33,204 bases of DNA from Methyloceanibacter sp. (GTDB taxonomy: Bacteria > Pseudomonadota > Alphaproteobacteria > Rhizobiales > Methyloligellaceae). The notes beneath the pieces are model-generated. The model saw only the letters and a list, made by a program, of their open reading frames with translations, was not told where the DNA came from and ran no database searches. The translations under genes and the position numbers were made by a program. Shown here piece after piece: positions 1 through 13,577 of the stretch. Each line of letters begins with the position of its first letter. The stretch's first letter is position 1. Location: assembly GCA_022865725.1 (NCBI GenBank), contig JALHTP010000024.1:1-33204 (forward strand), in the 5' to 3' direction.

Positions 1-582
1 GAGACGGGAGAGACGGTGATCGCGCGGGCGAACCACCGGATCACCTACCCCTCGCGCATCCAGCTCATCGCCGCGATGAACCCCTGCCGCTGCGGCCGCG
101 CGGGAGAGCCCGGCTATGCCTGCCGCCAGGGGAGAGCCTGCGCCGAACGCTATCAGGCACGCATCTCAGGCCCCATGCTCGACCGCATCGACCTCCAGAT
201 CGAGGTGCCCGCTGTCTCCGCCGCCGATCTCGTACTGCCGCAAGCTTCGGAAGGAAGCGCTGAGGTACGGGCGCGCGTCACCCTCGCGCGCCGCATCCAG
301 ACCGAGCGCTACGCCGCGCTCGGCCTCGCGCGCATCCGCACCAACGCCGAATGCGACGGGGCGATGCTGGAGGAGATCGCGGCGCCGGAGCCCTCGGGCC
401 TCACGCTTCTGCGCGATGCCGCCGACGCGCTTTTCCTCAGCGCACGCGGCTATCACCGCACGCTCCGCGTAGCGCGCACGCTGGCCGATCTCGACGGCGA
501 GGGACGCGTCGCCCGCATCCATATCGCCGAGGCCTTGAGCTATCGCGGGGAGACGCTCCGCCGCGCTCAGGTCGCGGCCTAG
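1..582 (+). CDS. ComM/YifB-like Mg-chelatase-family ATPase, C-terminal part (5' truncated by window)
   Basis: ORF open to window start; motifs ANHRITYPSRIQLIAAMNPCRCG and AEALSYRG typical of YifB/ComM C-terminus. Confidence 0.88.
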   Translation, partial: ETGETVIARANHRITYPSRIQLIAAMNPCRCGRAGEPGYACRQGRACAERYQARISGPMLDRIDLQIEVPAVSAADLVLPQASEGSAEVRARVTLARRIQTERYAALGLARIRTNAECDGAMLEEIAAPEPSGLTLLRDAADALFLSARGYHRTLRVARTLADLDGEGRVARIHIAEALSYRGETLRRAQVAA

Positions 583-735
583 CCAGGGTTCTTCCACTAA
601 GCTTATGAATATATTGTATTTTCTCATCTCGCTCACCGGCACGATGGGTCGTCGCAAGCCTTTCTCAAACATTCTCTGCTTGATTGGGGGGAGGGAAGCT
701 GCCGGCAACGACCGGCTTCAAGCGAGCGGCGTCAG

Positions 736-3126
<2,391 letters not shown>

Positions 3127-3304
3127 AGCCGGCCGAACAGCGCCCGGAGATTGTGCGCTTTCCCCAGACTGTCACATAGAGTTCGAATTGGTTTGCTAAC
3201 CGGCCAGTGTTGTGGCCGAATCGGGGTGAACGCGGGTTGGGGGTTGCATCAGTCGCCCGCGGAGTCCCCGGGCCACACACGCCCAACTCTCAATTGGGCC
3301 GATC

Positions 3305-4300
3305 ATGCCGATGAAGCTAAATTCGGGACGCTTTGCGGGCAGATTTCGCGGTGGGGCCATATTTCCAGGATTGATGTTCAAGCCGGGCCAGGGTGGCGGG
3401 CTGCCCTTCATGGGCCGCCGCCGCTTCCCCGTGGGAGCCTTCGGCCGGCGCTTCCAGCCTGCCAAAATCTATGGCCGGTTCGGCTCGCTCGAGGTGCGGC
3501 TCGCCCGCAAGAAAAGCGAGATCCGCCGCGCCCAGCGCCTCCGCTACAAAGTGTTCTACGAAGAGATGTCCGCCATCCCCAGCGCGCTGGCCATGCTGTC
3601 GCGGCGCGACGAGGACGAATTCGACCCAATCCTCGACCATCTCCTGGTGATGGACCGCGGCGACGCCAATGACGGGCGCCGCTGGGGCCCCTCCAAGGTC
3701 GTCGGCACCTATCGCATGCTGCGTCAGGAGGTGGCCGATCGCAATGACGGCTTCTACACCCAAGGCGAATACGACATCGCGCCGCTGATCCGGGCGAAGC
3801 CGGGCTGCAAGTTCATGGAGCTTGGCCGCTCTTGCGTGCTGAAGCCTTATCGCAACAAGCGGACGCTCGAGCTGCTCTGGCAGGGCGTGTGGTCCTATGT
3901 GCGCGAGCATAACGCCGACGTCATGATCGGCTGCGCGAGCTTCGAGGGCACCGATCCCGCGGCCCATGCCGAGGCCTTGAGCTTCCTCTACCACACCGCA
4001 CTCGCGCCGGAGGATTGGCGGGTCAGGGCGCATGAGCATCTCCGCGTCGACATGAACATGATGCCGCGCGAGGCGCTCAACACCCGCGCGGCGCTCAAGG
4101 CGCTGCCGCCCCTCATCAAGGGCTACCTGCGGGTCGGAGCCTTTGTCGGCGATGGCGCCGTGGTCGACCACCAGTTCGGCACGACCGACGTGTTCGTCAT
4201 CATGCCGGTCAAGGCGATCAACACGCGCTATTTCGCTCATTTCGGCGCTCCTGACGAGTTCGCCTCGCCCGTGGCCGCGGAATTCGGGCCGCTGAACTAG
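3305..4300 (+). CDS. GNAT-type acyltransferase, OlsB-like (ornithine lipid / hemolysin-like family)
   Basis: EVRLARKKSEIRRAQRLRYKVFYEEM, FMELGRSCVLKPYRNKRTLELLWQG typical of OlsB-like proteins. Confidence 0.8.
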   Translation: MPMKLNSGRFAGRFRGGAIFPGLMFKPGQGGGLPFMGRRRFPVGAFGRRFQPAKIYGRFGSLEVRLARKKSEIRRAQRLRYKVFYEEMSAIPSALAMLSRRDEDEFDPILDHLLVMDRGDANDGRRWGPSKVVGTYRMLRQEVADRNDGFYTQGEYDIAPLIRAKPGCKFMELGRSCVLKPYRNKRTLELLWQGVWSYVREHNADVMIGCASFEGTDPAAHAEALSFLYHTALAPEDWRVRAHEHLRVDMNMMPREALNTRAALKALPPLIKGYLRVGAFVGDGAVVDHQFGTTDVFVIMPVKAINTRYFAHFGAPDEFASPVAAEFGPLN

Positions 4301-4322
4301 CAACCAGAAGCCCGCATCCGGT

Positions 4323-4351
4323 TTGACGTAGCCGAGGGGCGCTCCTAAATT
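4323..4351 (+). promoter_or_regulatory. Possible sigma70-type promoter of hrcA (TTGACG-N17-TAAATT)
   Basis: Hexamers with 17-nt spacer directly upstream of the hrcA ATG at 4362. Confidence 0.4.
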
Positions 4352-4361
4352 CGCCCCCACC

Positions 4362-5456
4362 ATGCGTCATGCCGACCCCAATGAAGCGCGCGCGGCGGCG
4401 GAAGCCGCCGTCGGCCTCCGCCAGCTTAACGAACGCTCGCGCGAGGTCTTCAAGCGCATCGTCGAGACCTACCTCGCCACCGGCGAGCCGGTCGGCTCGC
4501 GCAATCTAAGCCGCGCTCTGCCGATGACGCTGTCGCCCGCCTCGGTGCGCAACGTCATGTCGGACCTGGAAAGCCTCGGCCTGATCTATGCCCCGCATAC
4601 GAGCGCGGGCCGGCTGCCCACGCATACCGGCTTGCGCCTTTTCATCGACGGACTGCTGGAGGTCGGCGATATCAGCGGAGACGAGCGGAGCCAGATCGAG
4701 AGCCGCATGGCCGGAAGCGGCCGGCGCCGTGCGATCGAGGAGTTGCTCGGCGAGGCCGGCGAGATGCTGTCCGGTCTGTCGGGCTGCGCGGGCATCGTGC
4801 TGGTGGAGAAGCAGAGCAAGACGCTGAAGCAGGTCGAGTTCGTCAATCTTGGGCCGGGGCGGGCGCTTGCCGTGCTGGTCGGCGAGGACGGCGACGTCGA
4901 GAACCGCATCATCACCTTGCCTGAGGGGCTGCCGCTTTCCTCGCTGCAGGAAGCCTCGAACTACCTCAATGCCCGCATCGGCGGTCGCACTTTGACGGAG
5001 GCGCGTACCCGCATCGAGACGGAAATCGATGAGCGGCGCGCCCAGCTCGATGCGCTGACCGCCCGCGTCGTCACCGAAGGTCTCGCCACCTGGTCGGGGG
5101 ACGGCGACGACCGCAAGAGCCTCATCGTCTGCGGGCGATCGCATCTCCTCGAAGACGTGCGCGCCATGGAGGATCTCGAGCGGGTCCGGCTTCTGTTCGA
5201 GGATCTCGACACCAAGACCGACCTGATCCAGCTGCTCGGGCTGGCCGAGCGCGCCGACGGGGTGCGTATCTTCATCGGCTCGGAGAACAAGCTTTTCTCG
5301 CTGTCCGGCTCGGCCTTGATCGTCTCGCCGTTCGAGGATACCGAGCAGAAAATCGTTGGCGTGCTTGGGGTCATCGGCCCGACCCGCCTCAATTACGCGC
5401 GCATCATCCCCATGGTGGATTACACGGCAAGACTGCTGGGGCGGCTCGTCCCTTGA
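4362..5456 (+). CDS. hrcA: Heat-inducible transcription repressor HrcA
   Basis: [40 protein letters not shown] wHTH and HrcA C-terminal motifs; followed by grpE. Confidence 0.96.
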   Translation: MRHADPNEARAAAEAAVGLRQLNERSREVFKRIVETYLATGEPVGSRNLSRALPMTLSPASVRNVMSDLESLGLIYAPHTSAGRLPTHTGLRLFIDGLLEVGDISGDERSQIESRMAGSGRRRAIEELLGEAGEMLSGLSGCAGIVLVEKQSKTLKQVEFVNLGPGRALAVLVGEDGDVENRIITLPEGLPLSSLQEASNYLNARIGGRTLTEARTRIETEIDERRAQLDALTARVVTEGLATWSGDGDDRKSLIVCGRSHLLEDVRAMEDLERVRLLFEDLDTKTDLIQLLGLAERADGVRIFIGSENKLFSLSGSALIVSPFEDTEQKIVGVLGVIGPTRLNYARIIPMVDYTARLLGRLVP

Positions 5457-5522
5457 TTTTTATCGCCTAACGGTCGATACCCCCGGGAACTTCCCGCCTG
5501 CAACACTTCGCCGAGGCTTCCC

Positions 5523-6200
5523 ATGCCCGACGACAAGACCGATCCCGCTGAGCCGAACGAGGATCAGGCCAAACCTGCCGATTCTCTGAAAGCCGAGGCG
5601 CAAAGCGTAGACGCCGACCCAGGCCGCAAGCTTGGCGCCGATCTCGACGCTTTGCTGGTCGAGAACGCCGAGATGCGCGACCGGCTGCTGAGAACCATGG
5701 CCGACATGGAGAATCTGCGGCGCCGCACGGAGCGGGAAAAGACCGACACGGCACGTTACGCCATCTCCAATTTCGCCCGCGACGTGCTGACGGTCGGCGA
5801 CAATCTCAAGCGCACGGTCGATCACGTCCCGGCCGACGCCGCGGCGCAGGATCCCGCGCTGAAGAGCTTCCTCGAAGGGGTCGAGCTGACCGAGCGCGAG
5901 CTGCTCAACGTGCTCGAGCGCCACGGCGTCACGCGTATCGAGCCGCTCGGGGCACGCTTCGACCCGAACTGCCATCAGGCCATGTATGAGGTGCCGAACC
6001 CGGACGTGCCGGAAGGCACCGTGGTCGACGTGATGCAGGCAGGCTATGTGATCGGCGATCGGTGTCTCAGGCCTGCGCTCGTCGCTATCGCCAAAGGCGG
6101 GGCGAAGCCGGCAAAGCCGCAAGCCGGCGACGGCAATGGGGCCGCGCCGCGCAAAGCCGCCAATGACGATTTCCCCGATGGCGAGCAGCCCGGCGACTGA
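5523..6200 (+). CDS. grpE: Nucleotide exchange factor GrpE
   Basis: [18 protein letters not shown]..., [47 protein letters not shown]. Confidence 0.96.
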   Translation: MPDDKTDPAEPNEDQAKPADSLKAEAQSVDADPGRKLGADLDALLVENAEMRDRLLRTMADMENLRRRTEREKTDTARYAISNFARDVLTVGDNLKRTVDHVPADAAAQDPALKSFLEGVELTERELLNVLERHGVTRIEPLGARFDPNCHQAMYEVPNPDVPEGTVVDVMQAGYVIGDRCLRPALVAIAKGGAKPAKPQAGDGNGAAPRKAANDDFPDGEQPGD

Positions 6201-6207
6201 GGCCGCT

Positions 6208-6846
6208 TCAGTTCGGCGTTGTGACCCGCCGCAAAGTGAGATTGAAGCGGCCGCCTTCGGCAAGGAGATCCGACGTCCCGCCGAGGATGCGGTCGATGCC
6301 GTGATAAGCCAGCCGGTCCTCGCCGCCCAGCACCACCACGTCGCCCGATTTGAGCTCGATCTTCTTGGTCGGGTCCTGGCGCGATCTCCCGCCCACGCGG
6401 AACACTCCCGTATCGCCAAGCGACACCGAGAGCACGGGAGCGGAGAAATCCTCCTCGTCCTTGTCCTGATGCAGCCCCATCTTGGCGTCGCCCGCGTAGT
6501 AATTGACGAGGCAGGCTTGCGGAGGAAAGGGGTATCCGGCCACCGCGCCCCAGACATCGAGCAGCATTGGCGGGATCGGCGGCCAGGGCTTCCCCGTCTC
6601 CGGATGGGTGGCCTGATAGCGATAGCCGCGCTCCTTGTCGGTCACCCAGCCGAGCGGCCCGCAATTCGTCATGCGCACCGACAGCGGATTGCCTGAGCGC
6701 GGCATCGTCGGCGTGAACAGCGGCGCTTGCGCAACGACGCGCCTCAGGGCAGCCAAAAGGGCCATCTGCGCCGCCCGATCGAGCGCTTGCGGAAAATAAT
6801 TCATGCCACCTTTGTTCCACCTCAAGGCTGGCTTAGGCTCTGCCAT
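6208..6846 (-). CDS. alkB: AlkB-type alpha-ketoglutarate-dependent dioxygenase
   Basis: ACLVNYYAGDAKMGLHQDKDEEDFSAPVLSVSLGD (HxD) and KSGDVVVLGGEDRLAYHGIDRI; start chosen at internal Met. Confidence 0.9.
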   Translation of the reverse strand: MAEPKPALRWNKGGMNYFPQALDRAAQMALLAALRRVVAQAPLFTPTMPRSGNPLSVRMTNCGPLGWVTDKERGYRYQATHPETGKPWPPIPPMLLDVWGAVAGYPFPPQACLVNYYAGDAKMGLHQDKDEEDFSAPVLSVSLGDTGVFRVGGRSRQDPTKKIELKSGDVVVLGGEDRLAYHGIDRILGGTSDLLAEGGRFNLTLRRVTTPN

Positions 6847-6872
6847 ATAGCGCATCAGCGGCGGATAAGGAG

Positions 6873-7715
6873 ATGGAGCCGGTGGCGGCAAAGGCGCAGA
6901 AATTGAATCCCGACGGTTATGTGCATGCAAGGGACGTGGAGGAGTATCAGCGCCTGCGCGATCAGGCGTCGATGTGGCAGCATGCGACCGAGGCGGTGCT
7001 CGACCGCGTCGGTCTCAAGGCCGGCATGAGCTGCCTCGACGTGGGCGCGGGCCCAGGCGCGGTGATGCGGCTGATGGCCGATCGCGTCGGCGCAAGCGGC
7101 CGCGTCACCGGCATCGAAATCGATGGCAAGCTCGGGGCCCAGGCGCTGGCCGATCTTCGCGCGCAAGGCGGCGCCACGTTCGCCATGATCGAGGCCAATG
7201 TGCTCGAGCTCGACACCGTGCCAGGCGCCCCCTTCGACCTCACCTTCTGCCGCCTCTTCCTCATGCATATGCAAGAGCCCGTGGCGGCGCTGGAGAAGAT
7301 GTTTCTCTGGACCAGACCGGGCGGCACCGTGGTGGCGCAGGAATTCGATTTCGGCGCCATCGCGGTCGAGCCGACATGCCCCGCCATGGCCGAGTTCAAT
7401 CGCCTGTTCGAGGGCGTGTTCCGGGGTCACGGCCGCAATTTGCGGGCAGGGCGGCAATTGCCCGCTCAGTTCGAGGCGGCAGGTCTCGGCCTCCCCGACG
7501 GCACTTTGGCCGAGGCGAAGTACCTGCCGCTCAAGGAGATGGCGCCAATGTTGATCGGCGTTTACCAAGGGCTGTTCGGGGCAGCCGCCGAGCTTGGCAT
7601 CGCGGATGCGACACGCGCGGAAGGCTTCAAGGCCGACATGGCCGAGGCCGCCGCGGATGGGCGCTATTACTGCCTCACGCCCATTCTCATCGCCGCCTGG
7701 AAGCGCGTGGCGTGA
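6873..7715 (+). CDS. SAM-dependent class I methyltransferase
   Basis: CLDVGAGPGAVMRLMADRVGASGRVTGIEIDG motif I/II. Confidence 0.85.
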   Translation: MEPVAAKAQKLNPDGYVHARDVEEYQRLRDQASMWQHATEAVLDRVGLKAGMSCLDVGAGPGAVMRLMADRVGASGRVTGIEIDGKLGAQALADLRAQGGATFAMIEANVLELDTVPGAPFDLTFCRLFLMHMQEPVAALEKMFLWTRPGGTVVAQEFDFGAIAVEPTCPAMAEFNRLFEGVFRGHGRNLRAGRQLPAQFEAAGLGLPDGTLAEAKYLPLKEMAPMLIGVYQGLFGAAAELGIADATRAEGFKADMAEAAADGRYYCLTPILIAAWKRVA

Positions 7716-7753
7716 CATCTCTGTCACGAGCGCCCTCACCGGCCCTGCTTCTC

Positions 7754-7782
7754 CTTGCGGGCCATAGGGTTGCCTCCTATAT
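7754..7782 (+). promoter_or_regulatory. Candidate RpoH-type promoter of dnaK (CTTG-N18-CCTATAT)
   Basis: Matches the alphaproteobacterial RpoH pattern CTTG-N17/18-CYTATNT upstream of dnaK. Confidence 0.55.
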
Positions 7783-7908
7783 AACCGCGGAACCCCGCCG
7801 GATGAGTCGGCGGGCGCGCCGAATGTTGGGGACCGACGCCACGCCTAGCGCTGCAATGCCGGGTGCCTCTCAAGGGCCCGGACGGTCTGCCAGAAAGAGA
7901 GGTCTGTA

Positions 7909-9831
7909 ATGGCGAAAGTGATCGGTATCGATCTCGGCACTACCAATTCCTGCGTCGCAGTGATGGAGGGGAAGACTCCCAAGGTCATCGAGAATGCCGA
8001 GGGCATGCGCACCACGCCCTCGATGGTCGCCTTCACCGACGACGGTGAAATTATCGTCGGACTCCCAGCCAAGCGACAAGCCGTAACGAATCCCGAGAAT
8101 ACGTTCTTCGCCATCAAGCGCCTGATCGGACGCCGCTACGACGATCCGATGGTCGAGAAGGACAAGAAGCTCGTCCCCTATAAGATCGTCAAAGCCGCCA
8201 ACGGCGACGCCTGGGTCGAGTCGCACGGCAAGCAATATTCGCCGTCGCAGATCTCCGCCTTCATCCTGCAAAAAATGAAGGAGACCGCCGAAGCCTATCT
8301 CGGCCAGAAGGTCGACCAGGCGGTCATCACCGTCCCGGCTTATTTCAACGACGCCCAGCGCCAAGCCACCAAGGACGCCGGCAAGGTCGCCGGCCTCGAA
8401 GTGTTGCGCATCATCAACGAGCCGACCGCGGCCGCTCTGGCCTACGGGCTGGAGAAGAAGGAAGGCAAGACCATCGCCGTCTATGATTTGGGCGGCGGCA
8501 CCTTCGACATCTCGACCCTCGAGATCGGCGACGGCGTGTTCGAGGTGAAGTCGACCAACGGCGACACGTTCCTGGGCGGCGAAGATTTCGACATGCGCAT
8601 CGTCGATTACCTCGCCAACGAATTCAAGAAGGAGTCCGGCATCGATCTGCGCGGCGACAAGCTCGCGCTGCAGCGCCTGAAAGAGGCGGCGGAGAAAGCC
8701 AAGATCGAGCTCTCCTCGACGACGCAGACCGAGATCAACCTGCCGTTCATCACGGCGGACAAGTCCGGGCCGAAGCATCTGACCATGAAGCTCACCCGCG
8801 CCAAGCTCGAGAGCCTGGTCGACGATCTCATCCAGAAGACCATCGGCCCTTGCGCCAACGCGCTGAAGGACGCGGGGCTGAAGGCCGCCGAGATCGAGGA
8901 AGTGGTCCTGGTCGGCGGCATGACGCGCATGCCGAAAGTGGTCGAGACGGTGAAGAATTTCTTCGGGCGCGAGCCGCATAAGGGCGTGAACCCCGACGAG
9001 GTGGTGGCCATCGGCGCCGCCATCCAGGCGGGCGTGCTGCAGGGCGACGTCAAGGACGTGCTGCTGCTCGACGTGACCCCGCTCTCGCTCGGCATCGAGA
9101 CCTTGGGCGGGGTGTTCACCCGGCTCATCGACCGCAACACCACCATCCCGACCAAGAAGAGCCAGGTGTTCTCCACCGCGGAGGACAACCAGAACGCCGT
9201 CACCATCCGCGTGTTCCAGGGCGAGCGCGAAATGGCGGCCGACAACAAGATGCTCGGCCAGTTCGATCTGGTCGGCATCCCGCCGGCGCCGCGCGGCGTG
9301 CCGCAGATCGAGGTGACCTTCGACATCGATGCCAACGGCATCGTCAATGTCGCGGCCACCGACAAGGCCACCGGCAAGGAGCAGTCGATCCGCATCCAGG
9401 CGAGCGGAGGCCTGAGCGACGCCGACATCGATCGCATGGTCAAGGAAGCCGAGAGCCACGCCGAGGACGACAAGAAGCGCCGCGAGCTGGTCGAGGTCCG
9501 CAACCAGGCCGAGGCTCTGGTTCACTCGACGGAGCGAATGCTGAAGGATTACGGCGACAAGGTCCCGGCGGGCGACAAGAGCCTGGTGGAGACCGCGGTC
9601 AGCGACCTGAAAACGGCGATCCAGGGTGAGGACAAGGACGCGATCAAGCAGAAGACCGACGCGCTGGCTCAGACCTCGATGAAGCTCGGCGAGGCCATCT
9701 ATCAAGCGAACCAAGGCCAGGGCGGTGCGGCAGGCGGCGGACCGTCGGCGGCCGATGCCGGTCCCGACGACAAAGTGGTCGATGTCGACTTCGAGGAAGT
9801 CAAGGACGACGACAGCAAGAAGTCGGCCTAA
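7909..9831 (+). CDS. dnaK: Molecular chaperone DnaK
   Basis: [58 protein letters not shown]-term [13 protein letters not shown]. Confidence 0.99.
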   Translation: MAKVIGIDLGTTNSCVAVMEGKTPKVIENAEGMRTTPSMVAFTDDGEIIVGLPAKRQAVTNPENTFFAIKRLIGRRYDDPMVEKDKKLVPYKIVKAANGDAWVESHGKQYSPSQISAFILQKMKETAEAYLGQKVDQAVITVPAYFNDAQRQATKDAGKVAGLEVLRIINEPTAAALAYGLEKKEGKTIAVYDLGGGTFDISTLEIGDGVFEVKSTNGDTFLGGEDFDMRIVDYLANEFKKESGIDLRGDKLALQRLKEAAEKAKIELSSTTQTEINLPFITADKSGPKHLTMKLTRAKLESLVDDLIQKTIGPCANALKDAGLKAAEIEEVVLVGGMTRMPKVVETVKNFFGREPHKGVNPDEVVAIGAAIQAGVLQGDVKDVLLLDVTPLSLGIETLGGVFTRLIDRNTTIPTKKSQVFSTAEDNQNAVTIRVFQGEREMAADNKMLGQFDLVGIPPAPRGVPQIEVTFDIDANGIVNVAATDKATGKEQSIRIQASGGLSDADIDRMVKEAESHAEDDKKRRELVEVRNQAEALVHSTERMLKDYGDKVPAGDKSLVETAVSDLKTAIQGEDKDAIKQKTDALAQTSMKLGEAIYQANQGQGGAAGGGPSAADAGPDDKVVDVDFEEVKDDDSKKSA

Positions 9832-9847
9832 GCAGAGTGCATGGCAT

Positions 9848-9876
9848 TGGCGCCGGGCGAGAAGAGCCTGGCGCCA
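9848..9876 (+). promoter_or_regulatory. dnaK-dnaJ intergenic stem-loop (11-bp stem, 7-nt loop)
   Basis: TGGCGCCGGGC-GAGAAGA-GCCTGGCGCCA, one G.U pair, no U-tract. Confidence 0.65.
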
Positions 9877-9940
9877 GCGCCCAACACAAGAGGCTTAAGC
9901 GCCGCCAAACTGGACGGCGGTGTAAAGGGCCGGAGGGGCG

Positions 9941-11080
9941 ATGGCAAAACGTTGCTACTACGAGGTTCTCGGCGTGACGCGCGGCGCTCGCGACAGCGAG
10001 GTCAAAGCCGCCTTCCGCAATCTCGCCAAGGAATGTCATCCCGACAGCTGCAACGGCGATCCGAGCGCCGAGACCCGCTTCAAGGAACTCAACGAGGCCT
10101 ACGAGGCGCTGAAGGACCCGCAGCGCCGCGCCGCCTATGACCGCTTCGGCCACGCCGCCTTCGAATCCGGCCCGGGCGGCCCGGGCGGGCACGGCTTCGG
10201 CGCCGATTTCTCGGCCTCGATGTCGGCGATGTTCGACGATCTGTTCGGCGAGTTCATGGGCCAGCGCCGCCCGCGCCAGCGCTCGGCGCGCGAGCGCGGC
10301 TCCGATCTCCGCTACAACATGGAGATCACGCTCGGCGAAGCCTACCAAGGCAAGACGGCGCAAATCCGCGTGCCGACCTCCGTCACCTGCGAAAGCTGCT
10401 CCGGCTCGGGCGCCAAGGCCGGCACCGCGCCCACCTCGTGCCGGACCTGCGGCGGCATCGGCAAGGTGCGCGCGACCCAGGGCTTCTTCACCATCGAGCG
10501 CACCTGTCCCTCCTGCCAGGGACGCGGCGAGACCATCGAGACTCCCTGTCCCTCCTGCAATGGCGCCGGCCGCGTCATGCGCGAGCGGACGCTTTCGGTC
10601 ACGATTCCCATCGGCGTCGAGGACGGTACGCGCATCAGGCTGGCCGGAGAGGGCGAGGCTGGCGTGCGCGGCGGGCCGCCCGGCGATCTTTACATCTTCC
10701 TCTCGATCAAGCCGCACGAGTTCTTCCAGCGCGACGGCGCCGATCTCTTCTGCCGCGTGCCGATCGTGATGACGACCGCCGCCCTTGGCGGCCAGATCGA
10801 GGTGCCGACCATCGACGGTGGCCGAACGCGCGTGAAAATCCCGGAAGGCACCGAGAGCGGCAAGCAGTTCCGCCTCAAGGCCAAGGGCATGCCGGTGCTG
10901 CGCTCCAAGCAGCAGGGCGATCTTTATATTCAGGTCGAGGTGGAGACGCCGAAGAACCTGTCGCGCAAGCAGCGCGAGCTGCTCAAATCCTTCGAGGACG
11001 CCTCGAACCCGAGCACGAGCCCGGCATCGACCGGCTTCTTCGCGCGCGTCAAGGAATTCTTCGAAGGCATCCGCGAGTAG
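9941..11080 (+). CDS. dnaJ: Molecular chaperone DnaJ
   Basis: J-domain, G/F region, four CxxCxGxG-type zinc motifs. Confidence 0.98.
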   Translation: MAKRCYYEVLGVTRGARDSEVKAAFRNLAKECHPDSCNGDPSAETRFKELNEAYEALKDPQRRAAYDRFGHAAFESGPGGPGGHGFGADFSASMSAMFDDLFGEFMGQRRPRQRSARERGSDLRYNMEITLGEAYQGKTAQIRVPTSVTCESCSGSGAKAGTAPTSCRTCGGIGKVRATQGFFTIERTCPSCQGRGETIETPCPSCNGAGRVMRERTLSVTIPIGVEDGTRIRLAGEGEAGVRGGPPGDLYIFLSIKPHEFFQRDGADLFCRVPIVMTTAALGGQIEVPTIDGGRTRVKIPEGTESGKQFRLKAKGMPVLRSKQQGDLYIQVEVETPKNLSRKQRELLKSFEDASNPSTSPASTGFFARVKEFFEGIRE

Positions 11081-11173
11081 CTTCTACCCTTCCGCTCCGT
11101 CTTTGACGTAAAGTGGTCGAGAAGCCCGTCTTACGCGCGCCTTTCCCAACGCGCGCCCTCAAGCGAGATTGCC

Positions 11174-12280
11174 ATGCAAGGCGAGCCAGTTTTGCGCGAC
11201 CCGCCAAGGACGAGCGCGAAAGCGGCGCAAGCGCCCCAGTCTCGCGACGTGGCGTCGGTAGCAAAGATGACCGCAGTCGCCGTCGGCGTCGTCGTCATGG
11301 CGATCGGTCTCTGGTATTCGCGCACCGCGGTGCTGCTGGCTTTTGCCGGAATCCTGCTGGCCATCGTGCTCTACGGCGCGAGCCGGGCGCTGGCCGATCT
11401 CACCAAGCTGCCGCGGATCCTGACGCTCGCCGTCGTCGTGCTGACCGTCGCGCTGTTCTTCGTTCTGGTGTTCTGGACGGCTGGGCCGACGCTTGCCGAG
11501 CAGGTCGCTCAGCTTGCCCGCGGCATCGCCGCGGGCGCCACCACCCTGACCAAGGAGATCGCGGCCTTCGCCGACCAGGCCAATCTTCTGCAGAATGTCG
11601 ACCTCGTGGAGGTGCTCAGCAAATTCCTGAGCCCCTGGGGCATCGCCACCGGGGCGACGTCGGTCGCGCTCTCCATTGTCGGCCTGTTCAGCGCGGGGCT
11701 GATCGTGCTCTTCTTCAGCATCTATTTCGCCGCCGACCCGCATACTTACGTCCAGCTCGTGGCGCGGCTCGCGCCGGAGGAGAAGCGCCCCGCCACCATC
11801 GAGATGATGTACGAGACCAGCGACCTGTTAAGGCGCTGGCTGATCGGCCAGGGCATCGCCATGGCGCTGATCGGCAGCTTCACCTTTGTGGGCCTCTTGA
11901 TTCTCGGCGTGCCGATCGCCTTCGTGCTGGCGCTGTTCGCCGGACTTGCCGGCTTCCTGCCCTATCTCGGGCCGATCATCGGCGCCATTCCCATGGTGCT
12001 GGTCGCCGGCGGAGAGAGTTTTCACCTGGCGCTTTCGGTTCTTGGCCTGTATGCGCTGATCCAGTTCCTCGAAAGTTATTTGCTGACGCCGCTGATCCAG
12101 GCGCGCGCGGTGTCGATGCCGCCGGCCGTCGTGATCTTGAGCCAGCTCGTGCTCGGCGCGATATTCGGCCTGTTGGGCTTGGCGCTCGCCACCCCGCTGG
12201 CGGCGGCGGCGACCGTGCCTCTGGGTTTTCTGTTCGGCATCGGCCTAAGGGCCGGCAAGGAAAAGGCCGTTAGCCCCTAA
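11174..12280 (+). CDS. AI-2E family transporter (PerM-like permease)
   Basis: Multiple TM helices; GFLPYLGPIIGAIP motif. Confidence 0.87.
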   Translation: MQGEPVLRDPPRTSAKAAQAPQSRDVASVAKMTAVAVGVVVMAIGLWYSRTAVLLAFAGILLAIVLYGASRALADLTKLPRILTLAVVVLTVALFFVLVFWTAGPTLAEQVAQLARGIAAGATTLTKEIAAFADQANLLQNVDLVEVLSKFLSPWGIATGATSVALSIVGLFSAGLIVLFFSIYFAADPHTYVQLVARLAPEEKRPATIEMMYETSDLLRRWLIGQGIAMALIGSFTFVGLLILGVPIAFVLALFAGLAGFLPYLGPIIGAIPMVLVAGGESFHLALSVLGLYALIQFLESYLLTPLIQARAVSMPPAVVILSQLVLGAIFGLLGLALATPLAAAATVPLGFLFGIGLRAGKEKAVSP

Positions 12281-12297
12281 GCGATAAGGAACCGACG

Positions 12298-12876
12298 ATG
12301 CGTCTCTTGTTCTTCGGCGGCAGCACGCGGGAAGGGTCCTTCAACAGGAAGCTTGCCGCGCTTGGCCGCCACATCGCCGAGGCCAACGGCATCGAGGCGG
12401 TGCTGGTCGACCTCAAGGACTATCCGATGCCGATTTATGAAGGCGATCTCGAAGCCAAAGACGGGCCCCCCGAGCGGGCGCGCGCCTTCAAGGCGCTGCT
12501 CGGCGAATATCAGGGCGTGTTCATCGCCAGCCCCGAATATAATTCCTCGGTCACGCCGCTGCTCAAAAACACGCTCGACTGGGTAACGCGGGTGAAAGCG
12601 AAAGGCGAGAGCGGCCTCGAAGTCTACAAGACGCGCGTGTTCGCCATCTCCGGCGCGTCGCCCGGCTATTACGGGGCGATGCGGAGCCTGCTGCATCTCC
12701 GCCAGATCCTCGAAGTCGGCGTGGGCGCCACCGTGATCCCGCAACAGATCGCCGTGCCGCGCGCCATGGACGCCTTTGAGGCCGACGGCAGCCTCAAGGA
12801 CAAGGGGCAGCAGAAACTCTGCACCGATGTGGTCGAAGCGCTGGCGGTCGCCGCCCGAAAGTTCGCTGCGTCATGA
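12298..12876 (+). CDS. NADPH-dependent FMN reductase family protein
   Basis: GSTREGSFNRKLA, FIASPEYNSSVTPLLKNTLDW. Confidence 0.9.
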   Translation: MRLLFFGGSTREGSFNRKLAALGRHIAEANGIEAVLVDLKDYPMPIYEGDLEAKDGPPERARAFKALLGEYQGVFIASPEYNSSVTPLLKNTLDWVTRVKAKGESGLEVYKTRVFAISGASPGYYGAMRSLLHLRQILEVGVGATVIPQQIAVPRAMDAFEADGSLKDKGQQKLCTDVVEALAVAARKFAAS

Positions 12877-13577
12877 CGTTTCCCCGCGACAGGCTCATCG
12901 TGGCGCTCGACGTGCCGAGCGTCGAAGAGGCCGAGGCCCTGATCGAGACGCTCGGCGACGATGTCGGCGTCTACAAGATCGGGATCGAGCTCCTGTTCTC
13001 CGGCGGATTCGCGCTGGCGCAGGAGCTGGCGCGCCGAGAATGTCCCGTCTTCATCGATGCCAAGCTGCTCGACATCGAGGCGACCGTCGAGCGGGCGACC
13101 GCGGCAATCGCCCGCATCGGGGCAGCGTTCCTGACCGTGCATGCGCTCGACAAGAAGACGCTCGCCGCTGCCGTGCGCGGGAGAGGCGACAGCCCGCTCA
13201 AGCTGCTCGGCGTCACGGTGCTCACCAATCTTTCGCCCTGCGACGTCATCGAGCAGGGCATCGACCATCCGCTTGCCGAGCTCGTGTTGCATCGGGCGAA
13301 GCTTGCCAAGGAAGCGGGTTTCGACGGCGTCATCGCCTCGGGGCATGAGGCGGCGCAAATCCGCAAGGCATTGGGCCCCGATTTCTTGATCGTTACGCCC
13401 GGCGTGAGGCCGCAAGGGAGCGACACGCAGGATCAGGCTCGCGCGGTGACGCCCAGAAGCGCCATCGAAGCCGGCGCCGACTATCTCGTGGTGGGACGGC
13501 CCATCACCCGCGCGGCCGACCCGCGTGCAGCCGCTTCAGCAATCGTCGCGGAAATCGCCGCGGCGCTATCCCGCTAA
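12873..13577 (+). CDS. pyrF: Orotidine 5'-phosphate decarboxylase
   Basis: LIVALDVPS, VFIDAKLLDIEATVERA, TPGVRPQGSDTQDQ, GADYLVVGRPI. Confidence 0.95.
   Translation: MTFPRDRLIVALDVPSVEEAEALIETLGDDVGVYKIGIELLFSGGFALAQELARRECPVFIDAKLLDIEATVERATAAIARIGAAFLTVHALDKKTLAAAVRGRGDSPLKLLGVTVLTNLSPCDVIEQGIDHPLAELVLHRAKLAKEAGFDGVIASGHEAAQIRKALGPDFLIVTPGVRPQGSDTQDQARAVTPRSAIEAGADYLVVGRPITRAADPRAAASAIVAEIAAALSR

Noticed and set aside
3281-3299. GCCCAA-CTCTCAA-TTGGGC hairpin before the OlsB-like gene
   Set aside because: Only 6 bp, no U-tract; could be chance.
7870-9714. 614-aa minus-strand ORF
   Set aside because: Antisense shadow of dnaK in GC-rich DNA; this strand is a known source of spurious NAD-glutamate-dehydrogenase annotations.
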